This document shows, in pieces, positions 55,041 through 63,824 of a stretch of 64,000 nucleotides of DNA (position 1 is its first letter; each line of letters begins with the position of its first letter). The position numbers and the translations under genes are program-made. Origin of the DNA: DATFQE01 sp963739085 (GTDB lineage: Bacteria; Actinomycetota; Thermoleophilia; Gaiellales; Gaiellaceae); contig CAVTZA010000014.1 of NCBI GenBank assembly GCA_963739085.1, positions 1 to 64,000 on the forward strand, given 5' to 3'. Below the pieces are notes generated by a model. That model was not told the DNA's origin. It made no database searches and was given only the letters and a program-made list of their open reading frames with translations.

Positions 55041-55993
55041 ACACGGTGGTGGTGGGTGCGGGGTCGTGGGGGACGGCGTTCGCGCGCCTCCTCGCCGACC
55101 GCGGCCACGAGGTGACGCTGGCCGCGCGCGACCCCGACCAGGCGCGCGCGATGGCGGAGACCGGCCGCAACCCGCGCTATTTGACGAGGGTCTCGCTCTC
55201 CGGCGTGGAGCCGACGACGATCGCCGACGCGCCGATCGCGGCTGCCGACGTCGTCGTGCTCGCGGTCCCGAGCGCCGCATTCGCCGGCGTAGTCGAGGCC
55301 TTGCCCGGCTCCGCGCCTGTCCTCAGCCTCACCAAGGGGCTCGACCCCGGGAGCGGCGAGCGCCTGTCCACGCTCGTGCGGGACCGCCCCGTCGCCGTGC
55401 TTTCGGGGCCGAACTTCGCCGAGGAGGTCAGCGAGGGCCTGCCGGCCGCGGCCGTGATCGCGAGCGAGGACGAGGCGCTGGCCGAGAGGCTCCAGCACGC
55501 AACCAACTCGCTCGTCTTTCGCGTGTATGTGAACCCGGACGTCGTCGGCGTCGAGCTCTGCGCTGCGGCCAAGAACGTGATCGCGCTCGCCGCGGGCGGT
55601 GTCGACGGCGTGGGGCTCGGCGACAACGCGAAGGCGGCCCTGATCGCCCGCGGCCTGGCCGAGATGGCGAGGCTCGGAGAGGCCTGCGGCGGCCGCCCGG
55701 AGACCTTCTCCGGCCTCGCCGGGATGGGGGATCTGACGGTGACCTGCTGGTCGCGACACGGCCGCAACCGCCGGGCCGGCGAGCTGATCGCCCGCGGCGC
55801 CACCCCCGAGGAGGCGGTCGCCGAGATCGGCCAGGTCGTCGAGGGCCTGACCACCGCGCCGGTGCTCCGCGACCTGGCTCGCAGGCTCGAGATCGAGCTC
55901 CCGATCACGGAGGGCGTCTGCGAGGTCCTCTCCGGCCGCAGCCTCGACGAGCTCGCCGCGGGGCTAATGGGTAGGCGCCCAACTGCCGAGTAA
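55037..55993 (+). CDS. gpsA: NAD(P)-dependent glycerol-3-phosphate dehydrogenase
   Basis: This 318-residue enzyme reduces dihydroxyacetone phosphate to sn-glycerol-3-phosphate for phospholipids. The Rossmann motif VVGAGSWGTAFARLLADRGH is at the start; VLSGPNFAEEVSEGLPAA, CAAAKNVIALAAGGVDGVGLGDNAKAALI (catalytic Lys) and ETFSGLAGMGDLTVTCWSRHGRNR follow. It supplies the backbone used with PlsC two genes upstream. Its TAA stop may also form half of the -10 box for the next gene. Confidence 0.95.
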   Translation: MNTVVVGAGSWGTAFARLLADRGHEVTLAARDPDQARAMAETGRNPRYLTRVSLSGVEPTTIADAPIAAADVVVLAVPSAAFAGVVEALPGSAPVLSLTKGLDPGSGERLSTLVRDRPVAVLSGPNFAEEVSEGLPAAAVIASEDEALAERLQHATNSLVFRVYVNPDVVGVELCAAAKNVIALAAGGVDGVGLGDNAKAALIARGLAEMARLGEACGGRPETFSGLAGMGDLTVTCWSRHGRNRRAGELIARGATPEEAVAEIGQVVEGLTTAPVLRDLARRLEIELPITEGVCEVLSGRSLDELAAGLMGRRPTAE

Positions 55994-55996
55994 CAT
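55991..55996 (+). promoter_or_regulatory. -10 box TAACAT overlapping the gpsA stop
   Basis: TAACAT begins on the gpsA stop codon and ends 7 bases before the ATG at 56004. It could allow separate leaderless expression of the lipoprotein gene. Confidence 0.4.
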
Positions 55997-56003
55997 CCTT
56001 GCA

Positions 56004-57422
56004 ATGAGGGTCTCACTCGCCGCGCTGCTTGCCGGGTGCGTCCTCGCGGTTACGGGCTGCGGCGGGTCGGAGAACACCGCCGCGACCGCCAGCGAGGGCG
56101 CTGCCGCCTCGATCGTGCCCAAGAGCACGGCCCTGTACGTCTCCGTCGACACCGACCTCGATTCCAGCCAGGTAAACCAGTTCGAGGACCTGCTCGCCAA
56201 GTTCCCCGACCGCGGGAAGCTGTTCGAGGAGTTCCACTCCGGGCTGGCCGAGGAGCACCTCGACTGGAAGACCGACGTCGCGCCGGCACTCGGCAAGACG
56301 CTCGACCTCGCCGTCCTCGACCTCCGCAGAGAGGACGCCGTCGCCATCCTCAAGCCCGCCGACGAGGCGAAGCTCGAGGCCTTGCTGGCGAAGAGCGAGG
56401 ACAAGCCCGTGACGCGGAAGGTCGACGGGTGGACGCTGATCGCGGACGACGCGGCGACGCTCGATCGTTTCGAGAATGCCCGCGCCGACGGCTCGCTCGA
56501 GAACAACGCCCGCTTCCAGGACGCCATGGACGAGCTGCCCGACGAGGCGCTCGCGAAGCTCTACGTCAACGGCGCCGCGGTCACGGCCGCCGCCGACAAG
56601 GCAGGCGCGGCCGCGGACTCGAAGAACAAGCTCGAGGCCTTCGCCGCGGCGCTGGGAGCCGAGTCCAGCGGCCTGCGCCTGGACGGCGCGCTGAAAGCCG
56701 ACCTCCAGGACGACCTCGCGAGCGTCGACCCGTACGAGCCGAAGCTGCTCGAGGCGGCGCCGAAGGGTGCGTACGCGTTCCTTTCGGGCAACGGCCACGG
56801 CAAGGTCGCGGAGAGCCTGAAGGGCGTGCCGGGCGTCTACTCGCAGCTGCGCCAGTACCTCGGCATCGACGCCGACGCGCTCGCGGGCCTGTTCGAGGGC
56901 GAGTTCGCGCTCTGGGTGAGCAAGGGGATCCCGATCCCCGAGGTGACGTTCCTGTCCGAGGCGAAGGACGGCAAGGCGTCGCTCGCCGCCGTCGACCGGC
57001 TCGTCAAGCTGATGGCCGCCTCCGGCAACGCCGAGCGGCGCACGATCGAGGTCGACGGCGTCCAGGCCACGCAGGTCGTCGCCGACGGGATCACGATCAC
57101 CTACGCGGCCTTCGACGGGAAGGTGATCGTGACGACGCGGCCGGGCGCGATCGCCGACGTGAAGGAGGGCGGCGACAGCCTCGCCGACGACTCGACGTTC
57201 CAGGATGCGAGCAAGGACGCTCACCTGGGCGACTCGACGTTCGGCTTCCTCTACCTGGACGTGCCCGAGCTCGTCGAGCTCGTCGAAGGCTACGCCGGCC
57301 TCTCCGGCGAGTCGATCCCGCCCGAGGTTTCGCGGAACCTCGAGCCGCTCGGCGCCTTCCTCCTGCAGGCCGGCGGCAAGCCCGAGGATCTGAAGCTTTC
57401 GGCTTTTCTGGCCATCGACTAG
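56004..57422 (+). CDS. DUF3352 family lipoprotein
   Basis: This 472-residue protein has a lipoprotein signal (MRVSLAALLAGCVLAVTGCGGSE, lipobox LAVTGC with lipid-accepting Cys at residue 19). The mature part is large and rich in acidic and Ala residues, with repeated structural blocks (STALYVSVDTDLDSSQ, KLYVNGAAVTAAADKA, AYAFLSGNGHGKVAESL, EFALWVSKGIPIPEVTFL), typical of DUF3352. These proteins are predicted to be surface lipoproteins of unknown role in actinobacteria and cyanobacteria. It lies 10 bases after gpsA and 16 bases before metK. Confidence 0.82.
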   Translation: MRVSLAALLAGCVLAVTGCGGSENTAATASEGAAASIVPKSTALYVSVDTDLDSSQVNQFEDLLAKFPDRGKLFEEFHSGLAEEHLDWKTDVAPALGKTLDLAVLDLRREDAVAILKPADEAKLEALLAKSEDKPVTRKVDGWTLIADDAATLDRFENARADGSLENNARFQDAMDELPDEALAKLYVNGAAVTAAADKAGAAADSKNKLEAFAAALGAESSGLRLDGALKADLQDDLASVDPYEPKLLEAAPKGAYAFLSGNGHGKVAESLKGVPGVYSQLRQYLGIDADALAGLFEGEFALWVSKGIPIPEVTFLSEAKDGKASLAAVDRLVKLMAASGNAERRTIEVDGVQATQVVADGITITYAAFDGKVIVTTRPGAIADVKEGGDSLADDSTFQDASKDAHLGDSTFGFLYLDVPELVELVEGYAGLSGESIPPEVSRNLEPLGAFLLQAGGKPEDLKLSAFLAID

Positions 57423-57438
57423 GCTTCGGAACCCTCCG

Positions 57439-58692
57439 ATGGCTGCCCGCGAGTTCCTGTTCACGTCCGAGTCGGTCACCGAGGGCCACCCGGACAAGAT
57501 CGCCGACCAGATCTCGGACTCGGTGCTCGACGCGGTGCTCCGCGGCGACCCTTCCGGACGCGTCGCCTGCGAGACGCTGATCACGACCGGCCTGGTCGTC
57601 GTCGCCGGCGAGATCTCGACGGAGATCTGGGTCGACATCCCCAAGCTCGTCCGCGAGCGGATCGCCGAGATCGGCTACACGGATTCCGAGTGGGGCTTCG
57701 ACGCCAAGACCTGCGGCGTCGTGGTCGCGATCGACGAGCAGTCCCCGGACATCGCGCTCGGCGTGGACATGTCGTACGAGCTCCAGCACGACCCTGGCGA
57801 CGACGACCCGCTCGACCAGATCGGCGCAGGCGACCAGGGAATGATGTTCGGCTACGCGACGCGCGAGTCGCCGGAGCTCATGCCGCTCCCGATCATGCTC
57901 GCGCACAAGATCGCCCGGCGGCTCGCGGGCGTGCGCAAGTCGGAGCAGCTGAAGTACCTGCGGCCCGACGGCAAGGCGCAGGTGACGGTTCGCTACGAGG
58001 TCGACGAGCACGGGCGGCAGACGCCCGTCGAGATCGTGCGCGTCCTCGTCTCGACGCAGCACGCCGGCAACGTCGACGCGCAGACGATCAAGGAGGACGT
58101 GATCGAGCACGTCCTGCACCCGATCCTCGACCCGAGGCTCTACGACGAGCGCCGCATGCACGACGACCGCGACTTCGTGTACGTCAACCCGACCGGCAAG
58201 TTCGTGCTGGGCGGGCCGATGGGGGACACCGGGCTCACCGGGCGCAAGATCATCGTCGACACCTACGGCGGCGCAGCGCGCCACGGCGGCGGCGCGTTCT
58301 CCGGCAAAGACCCCACCAAGGTCGACCGCTCGGCCGCGTACGCCGCTCGCTACGTGGCGAAGAACGTCGTCGCTGCAGGCCTCGCCGACCGCTGCGAGCT
58401 ACAGGTCGCGTACGCCATCGGTGTCGCGCATCCCGTCTCGATGCAGGTCGACTGCTTCGGCACCGAGAAGCTCCCGATCGCGCGGATCGAGGAGCTCGTG
58501 CGTGAGCAGTTCGACCTCCGCCCGGCGGGGATCCAGCGCGACCTCGAGCTGCGGCGGCCGATCTACGCGAAGACGGCGGCGTATGGCCACTTCGGCCGCG
58601 ACGACCACGACTTCACGTGGGAGCGCACGGACAAGGCAGACGCGCTCCGAGCCGCGGCCGGGCTCGGCGTCGAGACCACAGCCCTGTCGTAG
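57439..58692 (+). CDS. metK: S-adenosylmethionine synthetase
   Basis: This 417-residue enzyme makes SAM from ATP and methionine. The signature residues are all visible: SESVTEGHPDKIADQISD, GAGDQGMMFGYAT, GDTGLTGRKIIVDTYGG, GGGAFSGKDPTKVDRSAAYAAR and FGRDDHDFTWE. The length is normal. The 16-base gap before it leaves no room for a SAM riboswitch. A perfect palindrome follows the stop. It may be transcribed with the upstream lipoprotein gene. Confidence 0.96.
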   Translation: MAAREFLFTSESVTEGHPDKIADQISDSVLDAVLRGDPSGRVACETLITTGLVVVAGEISTEIWVDIPKLVRERIAEIGYTDSEWGFDAKTCGVVVAIDEQSPDIALGVDMSYELQHDPGDDDPLDQIGAGDQGMMFGYATRESPELMPLPIMLAHKIARRLAGVRKSEQLKYLRPDGKAQVTVRYEVDEHGRQTPVEIVRVLVSTQHAGNVDAQTIKEDVIEHVLHPILDPRLYDERRMHDDRDFVYVNPTGKFVLGGPMGDTGLTGRKIIVDTYGGAARHGGGAFSGKDPTKVDRSAAYAARYVAKNVVAAGLADRCELQVAYAIGVAHPVSMQVDCFGTEKLPIARIEELVREQFDLRPAGIQRDLELRRPIYAKTAAYGHFGRDDHDFTWERTDKADALRAAAGLGVETTALS

Positions 58693-58707
58693 CGTTTACG
58701 GGCGCCG

Positions 58708-58721
58708 CTGCGTCGACGCAG
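58708..58721. terminator. Palindromic hairpin after metK
   Basis: CTGCGTCGACGCAG is a perfect 14-base palindrome extended imperfectly by flanking GCCG/CGGC, 16 bases after the metK stop. A bidirectional terminator is likely because the next gene converges. Confidence 0.45.
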
Positions 58722-58768
58722 TGCGGCGGATCCGACCGCCCGCGACCGTGTCGTAGGGCGCCTGCGCC

Positions 58769-58781
58769 GGTGCCAGGCACC
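58769..58781. repeat. GGTGCCAGGCACC palindromic repeat, copy 1
   Basis: A 13-base palindrome followed by CACAAA and then a hairpin (CGTCACA/TGTGACG at 58781-58798). An identical core occurs 58 bases downstream. It is REP-like and placed between convergent genes. Confidence 0.6.
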
Positions 58782-58826
58782 GTCACAAAGGTGTGACGAT
58801 CGTTCCCCTGGCCGTTCGGGGTTGCC

Positions 58827-58839
58827 GGTGCCAGGCACC
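58827..58839. repeat. GGTGCCAGGCACC palindromic repeat, copy 2
   Basis: The same 13-base palindrome in the same orientation, again followed by CACAAA and by a possible stem (ACCCGC/GCGGGT). Such elements are typically dispersed in some high-GC genomes. Confidence 0.6.
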
Positions 58840-58911
58840 CGCACAAAACGCGCGCGGGTTCGTCGCAGCCGTGTGACGCGTGGGGTCCGGCGCGGTCTTT
58901 CGGACAGGCCG

Positions 58912-59601
58912 CTACGCGGCCGGTCTCACAAAGAGGCCCGCCGCCGCTTTCTCGCCGATCGCGCGCTCGTCGCCGTTGATGCGGATCGCGAACTGACCCG
59001 CGGCCGGCTGCGCCTCGCGCACCTCGATCTGGGCGCCTGGTATCAGGCCCTGGTCGTAGAACCAGTGCAGCAGGTCGCCGTCGTGCTCGGCGAGGCGGAC
59101 GATCGTGGCCCGCGTGCCCGCGCCGAGCTCGGCGAGCGCGGCGAGCTCGTCGTTCTCGGCCCGCTCGACGTCGGGCTCGATCGGCCAGCCATGCGGACAG
59201 CGCTCCGGGTTGCCGAGCTTCTTCGAGATACGCTCGACCATCTCGTCGGTGAACGTGTCGCCGAGCTCGTCCGCGTGCACGTGCGCCTCCGCGGCCGTGT
59301 AGCCCATGAAGTCGGTCAGCAGCCGCTCGATGATCCGGTGCTTGCGGACGACGCGCTCCGCGCGTGCGCGGCCGGACGGCGTCAGCACGGCCTCCTTCTG
59401 CTCGCCGCGCTCGATCAGGCCCTCGGCCTCGAGCCGCTTGAGCATCTCCCCGGCCGAGGCACGCGAGACGCCGAGCATCTCAGCGACCCTCGAGGCGAGC
59501 GTGAGCGAGCCCGAGCTCACCGGGCGATACTCGCCGATCGGAAACGCGAGGAAGTAGATCGTCTCGAGGTACTCGTCGACCGAGTGTCCCTGGTGCGCCA
59601 T
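58912..59601 (-). CDS. DtxR/IdeR/MntR-family metal-dependent regulator
   Basis: This 229-residue repressor has a winged helix with SVDEYLETIYFL and VAEMLGVSRASAGEMLKRLEAEGLIERGE, a dimerisation and metal-binding domain (VVRKHRIIERLLTDFMGY; ADELGDTFTDEMVERISKKLGNPERCPHGWPI with candidate His, Glu and Cys ligands), and a C-terminal SH3/FeoA-like domain (LIPGAQIEVREAQPA). The ATG at 59601 is 12 bases after the preceding stop. It is the last gene of a five-gene minus-strand operon with an iron permease, so iron (or manganese) is the likely signal and the operon its target. Confidence 0.92.
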   Translation of the reverse strand: MAHQGHSVDEYLETIYFLAFPIGEYRPVSSGSLTLASRVAEMLGVSRASAGEMLKRLEAEGLIERGEQKEAVLTPSGRARAERVVRKHRIIERLLTDFMGYTAAEAHVHADELGDTFTDEMVERISKKLGNPERCPHGWPIEPDVERAENDELAALAELGAGTRATIVRLAEHDGDLLHWFYDQGLIPGAQIEVREAQPAAGQFAIRINGDERAIGEKAAAGLFVRPAA

Positions 59602-59613
59602 CGAGACCCGAGG

Positions 59614-60039
59614 CTATCGCAACCGCGCGGCCCGGCGGACGGCCGCCCGGGCAGCCTCGGCCGCCCGCACGACCTGGGCCGCCGGCGCGTCGCTCTCGAC
59701 CAGGGTCTCGACCCGGTCGACGGCCGCGGCCGCGGCGACTGCACCCTGCGGTGTGAGCATCCGCAGCTCCGGCTCGAGCTCGGCGAACGACGCCTGCGCG
59801 CGTTCGAGCTGTGCGCGTGCCGCCTCCTTGGACGTCTCGTAGTGGAGCGCGACCAGCTCGAGCGCATCGGCTGTCGGCTCGGCGTCGCTCTGAAGCTTGG
59901 CCACCGCGTCGGTGAGCGTGGGCTCCTCGTCAGTCGCCCGCGCGACCCCGAAGCCGACCGCGAAGCCGACGAGCAGGACGGCGACGAAGGACGCGGCGAG
60001 CCATCCGCTCCGGCGGCCGACCTGCCGGTAGAGGGACAT
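59614..60039 (-). CDS. Membrane-anchored helical protein, 141 residues
   Basis: A short cytosolic N-terminus (MSLYRQVGRRS) precedes one membrane helix (GWLAASFVAVLLVGFAVGFGVARA), then an acidic extracytoplasmic helical domain (TLTDAVAKLQSDAEPTADALELVALHYETSKEAARAQLERAQASF) ending Arg/Ala-rich. No family is recognised. The ATG overlaps the stop of the hydantoinase-like gene (ATGA), and the DtxR gene follows 12 bases downstream, so it belongs to the iron operon. The outside helical bundle is reminiscent of the helical domains of EfeO-type iron proteins, but this is only a guess. Confidence 0.65.
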   Translation of the reverse strand: MSLYRQVGRRSGWLAASFVAVLLVGFAVGFGVARATDEEPTLTDAVAKLQSDAEPTADALELVALHYETSKEAARAQLERAQASFAELEPELRMLTPQGAVAAAAAVDRVETLVESDAPAAQVVRAAEAARAAVRRAARLR

Positions 60040-62115
60040 CAGCGCGCGAGGACGGCGACGGCCGGCCCGCGTCCGTCGAGCGCGCGCTCTGCCGCGGCGA
60101 GCACATCCTCGGCACGACGCGCGTCCGAGAGGTCGAGGATGCGGGAGCCCGAGACGAGTAGCACGCGCGGGAGCATCGTCGCGACGCCGAGCTCGCGCGT
60201 GTGGTCGCGCAGCTCGACGCGCAGCCGCTCGAGGAACTCGGCGCCCTCGCCGGCGAACACGCTGCGCGCGTCCTCGGCGACCGGGACGGCGGCGCGGGCG
60301 TCGACGACCGCCACACGGCCGGAGCCGTTCTCGGAGAACACGCGGTAGAAGTCGTTCGAAGCGAGCAGGGACAGCTCGGCGGGGGAGAGCTCGAGGGCAT
60401 GCGCTGCGGCCTCCAGCCGCCGCGCCTCGTCCACCGGCTCGGCGCCGACGGCGCCCGTCTCCAACGCGACGGACCCGGTCGCGACCGCCCGAAGGACCCG
60501 ATCGGCCTCGTCGTACGTGATCTCGACGGTGACCGACGCGGGGGCCGCTCCGGCGGCGATGCAGTCGGCCTCGGCCTCGGCGGCCAGCCCTGGCACGTCC
60601 GTCGCGGACACCCCGTTGCGGGCGAGCTCAACGCGCACCAGCGAGAGCGCGGCGCCGATCGAGGAGAGCACCTCCGGATGCTGGGTCCGCGCCAGCGGCC
60701 GACCGAGCAGCTCCGCCGCCCGCGCCACGAGCACGTCGCCCGACCCGCCGAGCGCGACGAGCGGGACGTCCGTCGCGCAGGTCGTGCTGCTTCGCAGCCT
60801 CGGCGACGGCGTCGGCGATCCGACGCGCGGCGCCGTCGAGCACCTTCCGCGCCGCGTCCTCCACGGACGTTCGCAGCCGCTCGGCGAGCGGCGCGAACGC
60901 GAGCACGGCGGCGTCCCGGTTGCCCGCGGCGTAGGCGTCGTCGGCCACGCCGAGCACGTTCGCGGCGCACGTGGCCGTGAGCGCGAAGGTTCCGCCCGCC
61001 GCGCGGACGACCGCGTAGTCCGCTGGATCTCCGTCTCGCGGCGAGCGCAGCTCCAGCTCCGCGTCTGCGAGCTCCTCAGGGGAGGCGAAGCAGGCGTACG
61101 GAAGGCCGGCGAGATGGGCGCTCCGCGGCCCGACGTCCTCCAGCTTGCGCCGGCCGACACGGGCCATGCTCCCACCCGCAGCGCCTACGACCCAGCTGTC
61201 GATCGAGCGGACGCACGTCGGGCGGCCCATCACGCGCAGCGTGCGCAGGACCGGGCGACCGTTCTTGATCACCGAGACGTTCGAGCTCGTGCCCCCGCAC
61301 TCGACGACGATGCCGTCGCGGATCTCGAGCTGGTGGAGCGCGGCGGACACACCGGCGGCGGGGCCCGAGCCGATCGTGAACGACGGCCGTCGGCGAAACT
61401 CGTTCACGCTCATGGCGCCGCCGTCGCCGCGCAACACGAGCAGCGGGGCGTCGAGCCCGGCCTCGACGAGCGCCGACGCGACGAGCGCGGTGGTGCGCTC
61501 GACGACCGGCAGGATGCTCGCGTTGACTGCGGCGCTGACGGTCCGCGTCTCGAGCCCGTAGGCGCCCGAGAGCTCATGGCCCGCGCAGACGGCAAGGCCG
61601 CAGGCTGCAGCACGCTCGCAGACGAGACGCTCCGACGCGGGGTCGTCGACGGCGAAGGCCGCGCTGACCGCGACCGCCCGGCAGCCCTCGCGTGCGAGCG
61701 CCAGCAAGACGTCGTCGAGGGTGCGCTGCTCCAGGCCGAAGGTGGCGTCGAGGAAGACGTGCGAGGTCTCGAGCTTCCGCTGCGGGGCGAGGCCGATCGT
61801 TCCGACGCGCGTCCGCTTGCGCGCGGGACGCAGGTTCGGCGCCTGGCCGAGGCCGACCACGCCGACCCGCGGCACGTCGCCCTCGAGCAACGCGTTCATC
61901 GCCTGGGTCGTCGAGAACGCGACGAGCTCGATCGCGTCGCGGTCGACCTGACCGAGGAGCGACCGAAGGGCGTCGGCGACTCCCTGGGCGACGCCGTGCT
62001 CGTGCGCGTGCGTGGTCGGCACGGCCGCGTGGGCGCGGAGCTCGCGCGTCGACGGGCAGACGGCGACCGCCTTCGTGAAGGTGCCGCCGACGTCGATCCC
62101 GACCCTGAGCCTCAT
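60039..62115 (-). CDS. Hydantoinase/oxoprolinase A-like ASKHA protein in an iron operon, one frameshift
   Basis: This protein of about 690 residues begins MRLRVGIDVGGTFTKAVAV, the ATP-binding phosphate-1 motif of HyuA/OplA-type enzymes. FSTTQAMNALLEGDVPRVGVV follows, and then the core Hydantoinase_A region (LRGDGGAMSVNEFRRRPSFTIGSGPAAGVSAALH, VVECGGTSSNVSVIKNGRP, IDSWVVGAAGGSMARV), with the C-terminal VPLVALGGSGDVLVARAAELLG. A break near 60785 separates the last about 250 residues. Such enzymes usually work with a HyuB partner in ATP-driven ring opening of hydantoins or 5-oxoproline; none is present here. The ATG overlaps the iron-permease stop (ATGA). Its function in iron uptake is unknown and interesting. 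Confidence 0.82.
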
Positions 62116-63336
62116 GCCCGCGCCGCCTCCAGGGTGCGGCGGCGAAGGCGCTTCCAGCCGAACACGTACGCGGCGCCCGCGACGTAGACGCTGAGCAGGA
62201 CGGCCTGCACGAGGATTCCCTCGCGCGTCGGATGGATGCCGGTCAGCTCGGCCAGGAAGATCGGCAGCCGCGCCCAGCCGCCGTCGATCGGCGTGACGGA
62301 GATCCAGGCGGCCTCCTGCAGCGAGCGGACGGCGTTCCCGGCGAACGCGACGGAGAGCAAGAGCAGCGTCGAGGCCCCGACGACCAGCAGCTGCTTGAAC
62401 GGCAGCTTCTTGCCGAGGACGATGACCGCGTAGGCCACGACGCCGAGCGCGCACCGCGGCGGTGGCGGCACCGAGCACCACCCACAGCCCGAGGCCCTCC
62501 GCGAAGATCGCGAGCGCCTGGTAGAAGAGCACGGTCTCGAAGCCCTCGCGGTAGACGGCCGTGAAGCCGAGCCCGGCGAACGCGAGCGAGCTTCCCGCCG
62601 CGATCGCCGACGCGACCCGCGCGCGCGTGAACTCCAGCCGCCGTCGCTGCTCGAGCTGGGAGACGAGCCAGAAGGAGACGAGGAAGAGGACGACGACTGC
62701 GAGGATCGCGGTCACTCCCTCCAGCAGCTCGCGCTGCACGGGCGCGATGTCGAGCACGAGCGTGGCCAGCAGCCACGTCAGCACGGTCGCGCCGAGCGCC
62801 GCCAGGACGCCGAGCCCGAGCGGCCGCCGATAGCCGGTGGCCCGGCCTGACGCCAGCGAACCGAGCAGGATCGCGATCAGGAGCACCGACTCGAGCCCTT
62901 CCCGGAAGAGGATCCCGAACGAGAACAGGAACGCGAGCAGCGGCGCCGCGAAGCCCTTGTCGGCGAGGGTGCGGTCGACGTCGCGCAGCCCGAGCAGGAT
63001 CTTCTCCTGCGTGTCCTGGAGCCGGCCGATCGACTTCCCGTCGCGGATCCCGTTCCTGAGCTCCGCGAACGCGAACTCGACGTCGAGCACGAGGTTCGGG
63101 TCGCGCAGTCGGAGCGGCACCTCGGCGTGCTCGAAGTGGTCGAGGTACGCGGTGCGGGCGAGCTGGTAGGCGCGCTCGCGGTCTCCCTGCCGGGCCGCAT
63201 CGACCGCCTCCTGTGTCAGCTGACGGGCGGTTTCGACCTGCGCCCGCGCCTCGGCGAACTGCGCGTCGTCCGCGCGCGCGGTGGCCGGCGCGACCAGCGC
63301 CGCCGCGGCGAGGACGACGAGCAGAAGGCGTCGCAC
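62112..63336 (-). CDS. FTR1-family iron permease with periplasmic N-terminal domain, one frameshift
   Basis: This protein of about 408 residues has a signal peptide (1-22), an N-terminal extracytoplasmic helical domain with YLDHFEHAEVPLRLRD (64-79), then the FTR1 membrane domain with two iron-binding REGxE motifs: REGLE (145-149) and REGFE (263-267). Seven or so membrane helices follow. A frame break near 62455 separates the last about 120 residues. FTR1/EfeU permeases import Fe3+ after oxidation. The GTG start abuts the upstream lipoprotein stop. The operon lacks a separate ferroxidase or EfeB. Confidence 0.88.
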
Positions 63337-63744
63337 CTACTCGGCCTCCTGGAGCTTCGTCTTCGCGGTGTCGAGATCGGCCTTCGTCTCGTCGATCAGC
63401 TGCGCGACCTCGTCGGCCGGAGCATCGGCCTTCATCTTGTCGCGGATCTCGGTGCTGATCCGGTGCTCGAGCTCCTCCATCAGCAGGTGGTCACGCTCCT
63501 CGAGCGGGTGCTCGACCTGCTCGAAGTGCTCGAGGTAGGCGTCGCCGACGGTGGTGTCGGCTGCGTCCGCGTCACCGGAGCGGTACTGCGCGAGCCCCTG
63601 GTCGAGCATGGACTTGATCTCGTCTATCTCGGCCACCGCCTCGGTCGGCGTCGCCGACTCCTCGTCGTCGGACGATCCGCAGCCCGCCCCGACAAGGGCG
63701 AGGGCGCCGACGAGCAGGGCGAGGGCCAGCACTGTTCTCCGCAT
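63337..63744 (-). CDS. Iron-operon lipoprotein, FTR1 N-domain-like
   Basis: This 135-residue protein has a lipoprotein signal (lipobox LVGAGC, Cys22) and an acidic mature part. Residues 70-85 (YLEHFEQVEHPLEERD) match the block YLDHFEHAEVPLRLRD of the downstream permease, so it is a detached or duplicated version of the permease N-terminal domain. The ATG at 63744 has AAGGAG upstream. As the first gene of the operon and just downstream of the operator-like repeats, it is likely iron-repressed. It may capture ferric or ferrous iron at the surface, like EfeO. Confidence 0.8.
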   Translation of the reverse strand: MRRTVLALALLVGALALVGAGCGSSDDEESATPTEAVAEIDEIKSMLDQGLAQYRSGDADAADTTVGDAYLEHFEQVEHPLEERDHLLMEELEHRISTEIRDKMKADAPADEVAQLIDETKADLDTAKTKLQEAE

Positions 63745-63767
63745 CTAGACATCTCCTTGTCGGGCTA

Positions 63768-63797
63768 CCTTACGAGTGTTGTAAGGCGCACCTTACA
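63768..63797. promoter_or_regulatory. Candidate DtxR-family operator, site A, with an extra half-site
   Basis: TGTAAGG-CGCA-CCTTACA (63780-63797) is a perfect 7-base inverted repeat around CGCA. A further CCTTAC at 63768-63773 gives an extra half-site. They lie 24-53 bases upstream of the operon's first start codon, within its promoter. DtxR/IdeR-family sites are also AGG...CCT inverted repeats. Confidence 0.62.
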
Positions 63798-63824
63798 GAG
63801 AGTCTCTGCCGTGTAACGCAGCCA

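Larger units (their letters stand above)
58693..58911. other. Intergenic region of 219 bases with hairpins and two palindromic repeats
   Basis: This is the longest gene-free stretch in the window and lies between convergent metK and the DtxR-family gene. It holds the palindrome at 58708-58721, two GGTGCCAGGCACC repeats and a 7-base-stem hairpin at 58781-58798. No coding sequence or RNA gene is seen in it. Confidence 0.6.

Noticed and set aside
53745..55280. Long open frames antisense to der and the DUF3352 gene (also 56013-57644)
   Set aside because: Both lie fully opposite conserved genes, with Arg/Val-rich composition and no motif.
57423..57438. SAM riboswitch before metK
   Set aside because: Only 16 bases separate metK from the upstream stop, so no aptamer can fit.
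58693..58911. tRNA or other small RNA gene in the largest gap
   Set aside because: No cloverleaf, T-loop GTTCRA box or CCA end; the hairpins are explained by palindromic repeats and terminators.
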